Part shown: positions 47,582 through 56,828 of the stretch, piece by piece
Layout: the number at the start of each line of letters is the position of its first letter
Position numbering within the stretch: the first letter of the stretch is position 1
Source: Paenibacillus sp. IHBB 10380
GTDB lineage: Bacteria; Bacillota; Bacilli; Paenibacillales; Paenibacillaceae
Direction of reading: 5' to 3'
NCBI RefSeq assembly: GCF_000949425.1
Contig: NZ_CP010976.1
Span: forward strand, 1,984,001-2,048,000
Length of the DNA: 64,000 bases
Translations under genes and position numbers: made by a program
The notes under the pieces: generated by a model
Told to the model about the DNA's origin: nothing
Seen by the model: only the letters and a program-made list of their open reading frames with translations
Database searches by the model: none

Positions 47582-50500
47582 TTAATTATTTTCCTCAAGG
47601 AATTGGTGAATTGCCATCATTTCTTGTTTATTCAACTCACGAATACGATTGAAAATTGGAATATCTGCAACAGCCTCAATATTTAAGCTTTCAGGAACAA
47701 CATCACTTACTTTGCCAGTTAGCCATGTTTGCACGTCCATGCCATCGACGATTTCCTTACGCCCTTCATCATTGATGCCACTTGCATAACAACTAACACA
47801 TGGTACCGATAATTTATACACGCCATCATGGAGCCCATCTTCCGAAATTACTTTCTTCCCTTTACAGAATGGACATGGATGGCTTGCTTTAATCTTATTA
47901 ATTAGGGTGACAATTTTTTTGTAACCAAACGCTTCATAGACATAGGTTAGTTTTTTGTATTTTCCATTGGTGAAATACTTATCAATGATGTTTTCTCTCG
48001 TTTCAGTGATATTGGCAAAATCACAGATGGTGATCCGATTATTCATGCTGATGGATTCGATACTGCGAGCTATACTGCCCCAGAATGGCAGGACATTTTG
48101 TAAAACCATTTCATAGTGCGAAAAGCTTGCCAGCTCTAGTTCAAGCATTTTCAGAGCGACTTGTGTTTCCCTAGGCAATAGAGAGACATCTTCTGTCAAA
48201 ACCATATCGCCGCCGACGATGGCTTTCATTTTTTCTAGTACCTGTAATTTACCAATGGTTTTAATGACTTGATCAAGAGGCTGCCCAATAATCTCACGAA
48301 TATCCGTGTCGCCAAATTTTAGCTTTTTATGATGATTTAGTACGGTTCCTTGACAGATTGGACAGGTAATCATTTCTTTGGATTCTTTTATATGCTCTTT
48401 AATAATCGATTTCGATATAACCATATAGCGCCCAATGATGAAATTAAAGCCTTCCCAAATCCTCGATGCCTTGCCTGCTTTATCATAGAATGACTTTTCC
48501 CAATACCCGTATAAAAAGGTATGCTTTTCTGCTTCTGTCATCTCGTTATAACTTTTGCTTATATCCTGACCGAGCTCATTCTTAATCTCATCAAAGATGA
48601 ATTGTAATTTTGGAAATTGATAGAATTTTAAAATCTCCATCGCATCTGGATGCAATAAGCCATCCCAGAATGGCACGGTTTTGTCCTGAATAACAACATC
48701 AAAATCAAATTTTTCAATCACCCGGCGGCCCGAGCAGCATGGACAATGATTGTCTTGATAATAGAAATCGAAGCTATTCGTATCTTTATTGGTTGGATGC
48801 GCCGCCACAATATGGTTGATCATGCCACCCATTTCATAGAGAAAACTATATTGACTATACAAGTGCCGTTCCAGATCAATGGCGATGATGGGTGCAATGG
48901 TTTCAGATTCATATTCACCATAAATCAAACGAGCCATTGAAGATAAACTTTTTAAGATGCCACCCTTATAGACGTTTTCTGCATTTTTAAAATAGGCAAT
49001 CTGATTTTCTTTTATATAGTTAATTCCATTTTCTGACTTTCGTGTTGAAGAAATTTGCGATGGAGCCACATTATCTGCACTGTTTTGCCCACGATAATAA
49101 TCATCATGACTGACAACATCAAGATGCTCCACAGGTGCAAGCTGTCTTTTACCAAAATCAACAATAAAATCAGAGTTTTCTAGCATATATGAATTATGTT
49201 CAATCATTATTATGGAGACAGATTCATCCTGCAAAATGACCCTAATGCTATCAATGAATTGATTTAAAATATTTTGTGATAAACCTTTTGAAGGCTCGTC
49301 AAAAATAAATAGCGTATGTGGGTTTCTTGAGTTGACAAACAGCTCAGAAACTAAATGGACACATTGAAATTCACCAGTCGATAAAGACTGTGTTTTTCTT
49401 TCCAACGTCAAATAACCAAGTCCAAGTTTGATCAATAAGCTTAAGCGTTTATGAGCGATGTCTTCATTTGGCAGTTCATCAATAATATCTTCAATCGAGC
49501 GCTCGAAAATATCATCAATATCTTCACTATATTTTGTGAGTTTCCTCTTAATATCAAGAAAAGTAGCAACGGTTGACCGACTGGTAATCGATTGGTTTCG
49601 ATCTTGACCTACTATTACCAGTTTATCTTTGGGATATCGCTTCAGAAAATCTTTGGACATACACTCATTGACCAGTGTAGATTTACCACATCCAGATTCA
49701 CCCGTAAAAGTTACAAGTCTATTTTTAGGAATCTGAATTTCAGCCATTTGAATATTACGACAGTAAAGATCATGAAATTGGTAATATTCTGTTGGTGTTG
49801 CCTGATTTCGTTCCCCATTGATTGGCCCAGGACGTGGTGATTCTTCAACAATTTTCCCGCCGTATTTACCACTTCCAAATCCAAAAAACAAGTGCTTATC
49901 CGCTGTATCGAGCACCGTGTCAGAATGGTCAATGAGCCAAATTTGATTCTTATATCCCAATTGTTTAATCTCTGCTAAAATTTTCAATAGGGTTTGGTGA
50001 TCAAGACCCACGGAGATTTCATCAATGATAATAACCGTATTTTCACTTGTTGCCATAAACTCTGCCAAGTAAAGTCGTGTTAACTCCCCACCTGACAATG
50101 TACCCATAATGCGATTTAATGTTAAATAACCAATATTCATATTGATTATATTTGTTAGAATTTGTTGTTTACCTTCACTAATCTTTAGAACATCTGCCAG
50201 TGAAACAATGGTTTCAATGCTTAAGTCGTTGATATCGGAAATACTCTGTGCTTGATCCAATAATTCAATTTTATATTGTTCAGCTTCTTGATTATAGCGC
50301 TTCCCCTTACACTTTTTACACTCGACATTTTTAGTAGTTCCGCGGCCTTTACAATCTGGACACCAGCCTAATTCATTATTAAATGAAAAAACTTCTGGTG
50401 AAAGATTATATTTTTCAGCAACAGTAACACGAATCTCTGTAAACACGCCAGTATGTGTGCCAATGGTTGAACGTGGATTTGAAGAAATTGATGATCTACC

Positions 50501-50752
50501 TAGAAAAAGTACAAGTGGCATTTCTTCCATCTTAATGGCACTGAAGTTGGTTTCCATAATATTGGGAAATAAATACTGATATTCAGCCTTTGGCAATAAG
50601 GAAACGAGACGCTTCTTGGATTCTTCACCAATGGTCTGACAAAAAGTTGTTTTACCAGATCCAGACAAACCAGCAATTCCTAACGATTCATCAACTGGTA
50701 GTACTGCATCTAATTTGTTAATATTGTTCGCAATTAATTGATTTATTTTCAT
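47582..50752 (-). CDS. UvrA-like tandem ABC ATPase (excinuclease paralog)
   Basis: 1056 residues from the ATG at 50752 behind GGAAAGGATATC. Two ABC modules: Walker A GLSGSGKTTFC and GESGCGKSTLVNE; signatures MGTLSGGELTRLYLAE and QSLSTGEFQCVHLVSE; Walker B VIIIDEISVGLD and TLFIFDEPSKGL. Zinc-finger motifs CPDCKGRG...CKKCKG, CPCCSGRR, CPICQGTV and CPFCKGKK...CVSCYASG are of UvrA type, but the second half is expanded. Housekeeping UvrA is about 950 residues; this divergent paralog resembles the UvrA-like proteins linked with drug resistance in Bacillales and streptomycetes. It stands alone with its own terminator. A role in DNA-binding-drug resistance is inference. Confidence 0.82.
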   Translation of the reverse strand: MKINQLIANNINKLDAVLPVDESLGIAGLSGSGKTTFCQTIGEESKKRLVSLLPKAEYQYLFPNIMETNFSAIKMEEMPLVLFLGRSSISSNPRSTIGTHTGVFTEIRVTVAEKYNLSPEVFSFNNELGWCPDCKGRGTTKNVECKKCKGKRYNQEAEQYKIELLDQAQSISDINDLSIETIVSLADVLKISEGKQQILTNIINMNIGYLTLNRIMGTLSGGELTRLYLAEFMATSENTVIIIDEISVGLDHQTLLKILAEIKQLGYKNQIWLIDHSDTVLDTADKHLFFGFGSGKYGGKIVEESPRPGPINGERNQATPTEYYQFHDLYCRNIQMAEIQIPKNRLVTFTGESGCGKSTLVNECMSKDFLKRYPKDKLVIVGQDRNQSITSRSTVATFLDIKRKLTKYSEDIDDIFERSIEDIIDELPNEDIAHKRLSLLIKLGLGYLTLERKTQSLSTGEFQCVHLVSELFVNSRNPHTLFIFDEPSKGLSQNILNQFIDSIRVILQDESVSIIMIEHNSYMLENSDFIVDFGKRQLAPVEHLDVVSHDDYYRGQNSADNVAPSQISSTRKSENGINYIKENQIAYFKNAENVYKGGILKSLSSMARLIYGEYESETIAPIIAIDLERHLYSQYSFLYEMGGMINHIVAAHPTNKDTNSFDFYYQDNHCPCCSGRRVIEKFDFDVVIQDKTVPFWDGLLHPDAMEILKFYQFPKLQFIFDEIKNELGQDISKSYNEMTEAEKHTFLYGYWEKSFYDKAGKASRIWEGFNFIIGRYMVISKSIIKEHIKESKEMITCPICQGTVLNHHKKLKFGDTDIREIIGQPLDQVIKTIGKLQVLEKMKAIVGGDMVLTEDVSLLPRETQVALKMLELELASFSHYEMVLQNVLPFWGSIARSIESISMNNRITICDFANITETRENIIDKYFTNGKYKKLTYVYEAFGYKKIVTLINKIKASHPCPFCKGKKVISEDGLHDGVYKLSVPCVSCYASGINDEGRKEIVDGMDVQTWLTGKVSDVVPESLNIEAVADIPIFNRIRELNKQEMMAIHQFLEENN

Positions 50753-50779
50753 AGTGATATCCTTTCCATTCTCCAGCAA

Positions 50780-51040
50780 TTAGTGGTCCTTTTTTCAACG
50801 CAACCCCACAAAATATTTACTTAACTCTCAGTATACTATAAGAGCTTCTACAACCATCCTGCCACGTTTGCTAAATTATAATTATTACAAAATTTGTTAT
50901 TTGACTCATCCTTTATTCCATTAAAAATGACGCTTTCCGTGTTCCAGAAAAGCGCCCGATTGTAGAAGAATGGTTTATTTGTATCAAACGATTAATATTA
51001 TTAAGGTCCTGAAAAGCAGGCATCCTAGAGGATGAAGAAA
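50780..51040. other. Intergenic stretch
   Basis: No gene. A stem with arms AAAAATGACGCTTTcCGTG... / ...GAAAAGCGCCcgat at 50925-50962 might be a terminator for the SRPBCC gene. Confidence 0.3.
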
Positions 51041-51463
51041 TCATTTTAACAGTTCTGTTAACACTTTTTCGAGCTGACTACCCATGTTCGTCCAAGCATA
51101 TTTAGCTCCCTCGATGGCTCCCTCGCGGGCTTTTGTTTCTTCACTAAATCCAGTTTGATCGAGATGTAGATGGGTAGTTCCATCTGAACCTTTTTTCAAA
51201 GTCCATGTAACAGTAGTGCTTTCTCCCGCACTTGCCCAAGTGTAAGATAATGTATGAGGCTCGTCCACTTCGAGTACCTCGCTATCTACAATTCCGTCCC
51301 ACCATTCATTTGGCTCAGCTCGGAATTGAAATTTATGTCCTACGATTGGTTTAAAGTCATTTTTCCATATCCATTTCGCAAGAGTATCCGAATCCGTTAA
51401 AGCGTTCCACACCTGCTCGATTGAACTTGTAAATTGAAAATCTAATGATACATCTGGTTTCAT
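51041..51463 (-). CDS. SRPBCC (AHSA1-type) domain protein
   Basis: 140 residues from the ATG behind GGAGGAAAAAA at 51463. START-like fold: DVSLDFQFTSSIEQVWNALT, DSDTLAKWIWKNDFKPIVGH, then VTWTLKKGSDGTTHLHLDQT and GAKYAWTNMGSQLEKVL. Such domains bind hydrophobic ligands. The start codon overlaps the stop of the ArsR gene (ATGA), so both are co-translated. The ArsR/SRPBCC pair is common in Firmicutes. Confidence 0.88.
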   Translation of the reverse strand: MKPDVSLDFQFTSSIEQVWNALTDSDTLAKWIWKNDFKPIVGHKFQFRAEPNEWWDGIVDSEVLEVDEPHTLSYTWASAGESTTVTWTLKKGSDGTTHLHLDQTGFSEETKAREGAIEGAKYAWTNMGSQLEKVLTELLK

Positions 51464-51786
51464 TTTTTTTCCTCCAATAAAAGATTTAATTTCACCATTC
51501 TTTCTTTCCAGAATCCTTCGTAAAAAGATACCCAATCTTTAATTTCTTGGAGCGGAGTGGCATTCAACCGATACCTCGTTTCTCTACCAACCTTTCGAGC
51601 AATTACGAGATTAGCATCTTTAAGGATAGCCAAATGCTTAGAAACTGCTGTACGCCCCATTTGAAAATGAACCGTTATCTCATGTAGGGGTAATTCTTCA
51701 ACATCTGACAACATTCGAAGTAGTTTTCGCCTTGTTGGATCAGCAACAGCGTCGTAAACATCCCTCACTTGATTTTTTTCGTTCAA
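51460..51786 (-). CDS. ArsR-family transcriptional regulator
   Basis: 108 residues starting at TTG behind GGGGGG. Winged helix: VYDAVADPTRRKLLRMLSDV, EELPLHEITVHFQMGRTAVS, KHLAILKDANLVIARKVGRE, TRYRLNATPLQEI. This is the SdpR-like ArsR group lacking metal cysteines, usually a repressor of its operon with an SRPBCC partner. Two similar operator copies lie upstream at 51854-51899. Confidence 0.9.
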   Translation of the reverse strand: MNEKNQVRDVYDAVADPTRRKLLRMLSDVEELPLHEITVHFQMGRTAVSKHLAILKDANLVIARKVGRETRYRLNATPLQEIKDWVSFYEGFWKERMVKLNLLLEEKK

Positions 51787-51853
51787 AATCCCCCCAACCT
51801 TTTCATTAATATTTCCTGCAATGTCACCGGTTATACTTCATAATAATCTAATA

Positions 51854-51899
51854 GGACACCATTTGTTGTCATATTGATTATAGGACACCAAATGGTGAC
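51854..51899. promoter_or_regulatory. Two operator copies upstream of the ArsR gene
   Basis: GGACACCATTTGTTGTC (51854-51870) and GGACACCAAATGGTGAC (51883-51899), 29 bp apart (start to start), about 70-115 bp upstream of the ArsR start. The core CACCAAATGGTG is palindromic. ArsR repressors bind such 12-2-12 type dyads. Autoregulation is inferred. Confidence 0.65.
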
Positions 51900-51904
51900 A
51901 TGTC

Positions 51905-52270
51905 AAACTCCTATTTCACTCCATTATCTGGCACTTTCGATAAATACTTGACCATTGTTTACTTATATTTTTTCTCATGGCATCTCAACAATTCGTAATA
52001 TTTTCGTTCCTGGTATATTCTAAGACTGGTTTTTCGGCTCAATTCCAAAATAAGTGCTTGCATTAAGCAATGAAGCCGCTACGTAGATGGATCGTTCTTA
52101 CGATCGCTGTTGTCCCCAAATTTTTTATGAATCAACTTTTAAAGTGGATGAAATTCGGGGACAGTTTATGCTTCCGATGCGAGCTTTCCTGTGGAAAGCT
52201 TGCGGGCAAACGCTTCGCTTCTTCAGATCGATTCCATCCCCTCCGCTACTTTGCTCTTTATGTCAAGAAC
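51905..52270. other. Gene-free stretch with REP-like palindrome
   Basis: An imperfect palindrome TGTCCCCAAATTTTTT / AAATTCGGGGACA spans 52110-52167 and resembles the arm found at 33613-33658. No gene is supported. Confidence 0.4.
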
Positions 52271-52289
52271 TGATTATAAGATTGAGTCA

Positions 52290-52560
52290 AAGTTCCTTAT
52301 GTTTTTTGCGAGATGATATCCAAACCGATTGTAGGCTCATCAAGGAATACGAATCAGTTCCATCTTCATTCGTTGTCCAAATGAGAGCCGTCTCACCTGC
52401 ATATGCATACAATCTTAAATATTCATTAACTCAACTAACTCTGTCAGTTTTTTTATAATCCTTCATGTCGATGTCATACAAATATTTGATCAGCAAGAAA
52501 GATTCACTCGCGAGAAGATTCCACCATAGCTGATTTTTCTGGCCCATAATAAAGGAAGTC
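52290..52560 (-). pseudogene. ABC transporter ATP-binding protein fragment
   Basis: The minus strand reads SESFLLIKYLYDIDMKDYKK in one frame, then VRRLSFGQRMKMELI (the ABC signature) and, in another frame, FLDEPTIGLDIISQK (Walker B and D-loop). This is the middle of a YhaQ/viologen-exporter type ATPase. Two frameshifts and missing ends show decay. Confidence 0.65.
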
Positions 52561-52672
52561 AATAATTACATCAAAAATATACTTAGCGCATCAGTGTGGT
52601 GTCCAAGTGGGGAAAAGGACGCTGTGATATAATACTTCACAAAATATAGCAATGCTTGTGGAAGGTGATTTT

Positions 52673-53300
52673 TTGAAGATTGATAGGTTGATAAGTATGA
52701 TTAGTGTATTAACAAATAAAGAACGAGTTACTATACAAGAATTAGCGGATAAATTTGAAGTATCTAAGCGTACAATATTTCGTGACTTAGATACATTAAA
52801 CATGGCTGGAATTCCAATTGTTTCTTTTCCTGGGATTGGAGGCGGAGTTTCAGTATCAGAGGGATATAAGTTAAATAGAAGTATTTTATCAGAAGAGGAT
52901 ATTAAAAACCTATATGTCGGATTACATGGATTGAGAAGCATTGGAAATGAAGGCTCAATCCAGTATTTAATAAACAAAATTTTGCCAAAAGATGAAAGTT
53001 TGATAATTGCTGAAAGTGATATCATTGCTGAAAGTGATATCATCATTGATCTTTCATCATGGTTTGAAGAAAGTGAAATGCAAAAATAGGTAAAAAAATT
53101 ACATACCGCAATTTTGAATAGGCAGTGCATTGAACTGGACTATATTACGATGCACGTTCAATCCAAGAGAATTGTTGAGCCCCATAAACTTGTTTTCAAG
53201 CAGACATATTGGTATCTATATGCTTTTTGTCTAGAGAAAAATGATTTTCGCTTATTTAAATTATCCCGAATATGTTCCTATGAGGTATTGGATAGCACAT
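52673..53300 (+). pseudogene. WYL-domain regulator, frameshifted and truncated
   Basis: A DeoR-like helix-turn-helix starts at a TTG behind GGAAGGTGATTTT: KIDRLISMISVLTNKERVTI, QELADKFEVSKRTIFRDLDT, GIPIVSFPGIGGGVSVSEGY. An 18-bp unit is tandemly duplicated at 53006-53041, giving AESDI-IAESDI. A frameshift near 53089 follows; the WYL part continues as CIELDYITMHVQSKRIVEPH and KLVFKQTYWYLYAFCLEKND, then is fused to the DJ-1 fragment near 53300. Confidence 0.75.
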
Positions 53301-53684
53301 TTTCATATGCTTATCTTAGTGGGTGGAACTTCATGGCTGAAAAGTGAGAATGATGATGTGAAGCAAGTAGTTGATTTGTGTGTGGAACAAGGAATTCCGG
53401 TTGCGGCGATATGTGATGCGAGTACGTTTTTGGCGGATAACGGATATTTAGATGATATCGAGCACACAGGCAATTCACTCCCCTATTTAGAGGAATATGC
53501 GCCTGGCTATAAAGGCTCGAAGCACTTTATTGAAAAGCAAGTGGTTTCGAAAGAAAGATTCATTACGGCTAACGGAACATCCGCGGTTGAGTTTGCTAAA
53601 GAAATTCTTTCATATTTGCAGGTCATGCCTGAAGACCAACTAGAAGAGTGGTATCACATGTTTAAAGTCGGCTTTTATAAATAA
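53301..53684 (+). pseudogene. DJ-1/PfpI-type amidotransferase, C-terminal fragment
   Basis: From about 53305: LVGGTSWLKSENDDVKQVVD, LCVEQGIPVAAICDASTFLA (with the nucleophile Cys in A-A-I-C-D-A), HTGNSLPYLEEYAPGYKGSK and AVEFAKEILSYLQ. The first third (the start and the core strand) is missing; the frame is joined to WYL coding sequence. Translation from the listed frame would make a hybrid, so the gene is likely inactive. Confidence 0.75.
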
Positions 53685-53712
53685 AGGTCGATAGTTACTA
53701 GTAAGTAAAAAA

Positions 53713-53758
53713 ATGCTCATGATTGATTCGTGTATACACTAGGGAATCAATCATGAGT
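53713..53758 (-). terminator. Terminator of the glycosyltransferase gene
   Basis: A perfect 14-bp stem CTCATGATTGATTC (53716-53729) with its complement (53744-53757). On the minus strand it is followed by a run of T's. It starts 12 bp after the glycosyltransferase stop codon. Confidence 0.85.
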
Positions 53759-53769
53759 TATGGTGTGGA

Positions 53770-54966
53770 CTAATGTTGGCTTACAAATTCAAAAATCTCA
53801 TCAACAGCCTGTACATACCCAACTGATTTGCGTAAGGATTGTTGCATATTTTCTGCAGCTTTCTTGTAAGAATAGACACTTAACACATGATCTGCGGCTT
53901 CGCGCAGTTGCTGCGCAGTCAAGCCTTGCATATGTAATGTAATGCCCGCTCCGATATTGGTGACTTGTCCCGCAATGATCGGCTGATCCGCGCTTTGGGG
54001 GATTACAATGAGCGGTATCCCGTAATAGAGACCTTCATGGGCACTATTCATTCCACCATGTGTAATAAATAATTTAGCGTATTGCAATACATCTGTTTGC
54101 GGAACATAGTTTTTTACGATGAAGTTTTTAGGAATTTCCCCTAAATCAGAAATTCGGGTTTTATTCCCTATGGACATGACGATCGTATGATCCGTGTTAG
54201 CAAATGCCTCAAAACACAGCTTATAGAAATCGATTGTATGGTTAAAAACTGTACCGAGTGATATGTAAATTGGGCTTTTCTCCTTGAATGCAGTAAAATC
54301 GAAGTTCTCTTGAGTTAATCGTGAAGAGATGGATGGACCTACAAACTTATACGTTTGGTCGAATACTTCTTCCTCAGGTAGGAACTCCCTTGTTGTATAC
54401 ACGATGGTAAGTGTTGCAGGATTACAAAACACTTCGTAAGGAGAATGGATCTCCACATGATAGGTTTCCCTCACCTTTTCCGTTAGGCTTAGAAATGTAT
54501 CGTTGATAGGTTTAACGATTTCTGCTGGGACTTCTACATGAAATTGTTCCAACATGCTATCGAATGAAGCTTTTGTCTGGGCAAAAGAAGTACAGGAGTT
54601 GATTGCAGGCAGCTTCAGCATTTGAGCAAGTAAACGTCCACAACCAAACATGGAATCATGAATGATATAATCAAAATGCTCTCCTTCGATCTGTTCAAGC
54701 ACGCTTGGTATCACGATATCTGCCGTAAGTAATAGACCGTTGATTCTTTCGAGTACATAATTTCGTCCACCTGAAATAAAGGCTTTAATAAATTTTTGAT
54801 CGTCAAATGTTCGTACTGTAGCTCCCGTCTTTTCAATTCGCTCCCGAAAAGCTTCTATACAAAAGTATACGACCTCTTCTCCACGCGAAATAAGCTCTTG
54901 CACAACTCCAATCGTGGGATTGATATGTCCCTCTGAGCCGCCATTTATAAATAAAACACGCGCCAT
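53770..54966 (-). CDS. Macrolide-family glycosyltransferase (MGT, GT1)
   Basis: 398 residues from the ATG behind AAGGAGTG at 54966. N-terminal MARVLFINGGSEGHINPTIG is the acceptor-domain start of MGT/YjiC enzymes, and the C-terminal donor signature is LFITHGGMNSAHEGLYYGIP followed by LIVIPQSADQPIIAGQV. Members transfer UDP-sugars to macrolides, flavonoids or peptides and confer resistance or tailor products. It lies downstream of the cytolysin on the same strand; a terminator and 165 bp lie between. The acceptor is not known. Confidence 0.9.
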   Translation of the reverse strand: MARVLFINGGSEGHINPTIGVVQELISRGEEVVYFCIEAFRERIEKTGATVRTFDDQKFIKAFISGGRNYVLERINGLLLTADIVIPSVLEQIEGEHFDYIIHDSMFGCGRLLAQMLKLPAINSCTSFAQTKASFDSMLEQFHVEVPAEIVKPINDTFLSLTEKVRETYHVEIHSPYEVFCNPATLTIVYTTREFLPEEEVFDQTYKFVGPSISSRLTQENFDFTAFKEKSPIYISLGTVFNHTIDFYKLCFEAFANTDHTIVMSIGNKTRISDLGEIPKNFIVKNYVPQTDVLQYAKLFITHGGMNSAHEGLYYGIPLIVIPQSADQPIIAGQVTNIGAGITLHMQGLTAQQLREAADHVLSVYSYKKAAENMQQSLRKSVGYVQAVDEIFEFVSQH

Positions 54967-55082
54967 TTCCATCACTCCTTAGGGTTACGGTTGACATACA
55001 TTGTGCCAGAGTAAGCCTACTCCCATCCGGCATAATTCTTCACTATCGATGTAATTAGTGCAAATCCTATGTATGAAAGGAA

Positions 55083-55120
55083 GTAAAAAAATCTCCCCAA
55101 ATGAATGGGGAGATTTTAAT
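55083..55120 (-). terminator. Terminator of the cytolysin gene
   Basis: Stem AAAATCTCCCC (55088-55098) and GGGGAGATTTT (55107-55117) with an 8-bp loop and T's on the minus-strand exit. It lies 15 bp past the cytolysin stop. Confidence 0.88.
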
Positions 55121-55131
55121 TTCAGAAATGA

Positions 55132-56634
55132 TTAGTAAGTAATGGAGGTATACGGATATAACGTTGTACCCCAAATCGATACTTTGATATTGTTAGTTAA
55201 CGGTACATTCGTTTCATCAATAATATTTCTCCACCATTCCCAAGCAAGACCTGTGCATTCTCTTGCAAAGATTTTGATGTTCTTGGCATTAGGCGGAATT
55301 GGAATCTCTGTCGAGAAATGCGCTGTTTTATCACGCCAGTTTCCTTCCCAACCTTTACGAGTCACGATCTCTTGTCCATTTTCATCAAAAGTGAATTCAT
55401 CCCAAGATACTTCGAACTGAGCTACATATGCACCACTATGATCAAGGGTTATTTTACCCTTCGTGTATTCTGTCATTTTCGTCTCGATGTATTCTGTATT
55501 GTTGTGAACCGCAGCAATGGAATTGTCCTTCAAGAAGACACTAGTATAGGAAATCGGGTAACCAGGGTTTTTGCTGCTAAATTGTGCATTGTCTTTGATT
55601 ACATTTTGGATGACATTGAAGTCTTTAGAGACGACCTGGTTATGTGTTTGTGCGTCGCCGCCTAATACAACCGCAGTAAACGAACTGTTTTCATAAATAT
55701 CTTTGTACTGACCGCTCGTTTGTACACTAGGGTTATTGAGCAATAATTTAAATGCCGTTTGTACGTCATTGCTCTTGGAGGTCGTCTCCAATTTAACGTA
55801 AATGGTTCGGCCGTAAGCTACGTTAGATACCATCAGCGGCGGAGTCTCATTGCTTACCCCTTTGCGGACTAACTCAGCAAAAGTCACACTGTCATCGAAC
55901 AAGTCCGATGGATTGTTAGGCAGCCCCGCACTTACGGTATAAAAGATTTGCTTATAAGCAGCAACCATCACTTTTTTCTCGCCGCTTGCGACCGCGTTAA
56001 AGTCGATTCCAAGCGTACCGTTAAGCACTTGAGCATTCACATTCAGTGCACTTGAAATTTGATTTTTGCTGTAAACCATAGATTCAGCGTACTGTATTCT
56101 TGCTGGCAGCGTATGCGTGCTGGAATACTTCTCGCCCCAAGTCGACACGAGCTGATCAACGGCACTAGAAACACTGCTGTAAGTTGGATTCTGAACGGTA
56201 ATTGTATTTTCGTTCTTCAGCCCAGGCAGATCAATGCTAATGTCTAACGGTTTTCTTGCAGCCATAACCAGACTAGGCTGATTATCCGCAAAATCCTGAT
56301 TTGCAAGCTGTATGGCGCCTGGATAAGTACGATTCGTGATCGAATCAATGATTGAAATATCTACGGGTGACGTTGTGAGTGATTTTTTGTCCCGTTCAAC
56401 CACGATAAATTTACCATTGGACTGAATGCCTTCTTTTGGAACAAAACTACTGATTTGATCCCCTTTTACGGCCAAAACTTCATTGCGATTATAAGTTAGG
56501 CCTGCGATCCCAGCGTCAATATCATTGGGTTCGTTTGTTGCAGCAAAGGAAATACTCGAAAAAGCGAACATATGTAAACTAACTAATAGACTTACGAGTA
56601 CTTTTGTTCCTTTCATATGTTTTGATTTCTTCAT
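55132..56634 (-). CDS. Cholesterol-dependent (thiol-activated) cytolysin
   Basis: 500 residues with a signal peptide ([20 protein letters not shown]), so it is secreted. The undecapeptide [11 protein letters not shown] is exact (residues 459-469) and the cholesterol-recognition Thr-Leu pair occurs in GTTLYP (about 491-492). The body carries the family's core wording (GISFAAVAN-type: [60 protein letters not shown]). The protein binds membrane cholesterol and forms large beta-barrel pores in animal cells. It is very similar to what I recall of alveolysin. SD GGAGGGG. AT-rich upstream region holds TTGTCA and TATAAT-like boxes. Confidence 0.97.
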   Translation of the reverse strand: MKKSKHMKGTKVLVSLLVSLHMFAFSSISFAATNEPNDIDAGIAGLTYNRNEVLAVKGDQISSFVPKEGIQSNGKFIVVERDKKSLTTSPVDISIIDSITNRTYPGAIQLANQDFADNQPSLVMAARKPLDISIDLPGLKNENTITVQNPTYSSVSSAVDQLVSTWGEKYSSTHTLPARIQYAESMVYSKNQISSALNVNAQVLNGTLGIDFNAVASGEKKVMVAAYKQIFYTVSAGLPNNPSDLFDDSVTFAELVRKGVSNETPPLMVSNVAYGRTIYVKLETTSKSNDVQTAFKLLLNNPSVQTSGQYKDIYENSSFTAVVLGGDAQTHNQVVSKDFNVIQNVIKDNAQFSSKNPGYPISYTSVFLKDNSIAAVHNNTEYIETKMTEYTKGKITLDHSGAYVAQFEVSWDEFTFDENGQEIVTRKGWEGNWRDKTAHFSTEIPIPPNAKNIKIFARECTGLAWEWWRNIIDETNVPLTNNIKVSIWGTTLYPYTSITY

Positions 56635-56828
56635 ATAGACCCCTCCTTTTATATAAATTATATCGGTATTTTGGTATAAAATTATTATATTTATATGACA
56701 AAGAGCTCCGTATTTTATAACACAAGATATTTATAGCATATTCCCCGATGGCTTTACCCTAATTGAAATTACACGCATAGGTCATCGATCATCACTCCTG
56801 TAATGAAACGAATTTACGTGCTATCAAA
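56635..56828. promoter_or_regulatory. Cytolysin promoter region
   Basis: AT-rich. On the minus strand TTGTCA, a 17-bp gap and TATACC lie about 40-75 bp upstream of the cytolysin start, with a further TATAAT closer in. A direct repeat ATACCaaaATACC lies within it. I see no PlcR-type box. Confidence 0.4.

Noticed and set aside
56640..56720. PlcR box controlling the cytolysin
   Set aside because: The TATGnAnnnnTnCATA pattern is absent from the upstream region.
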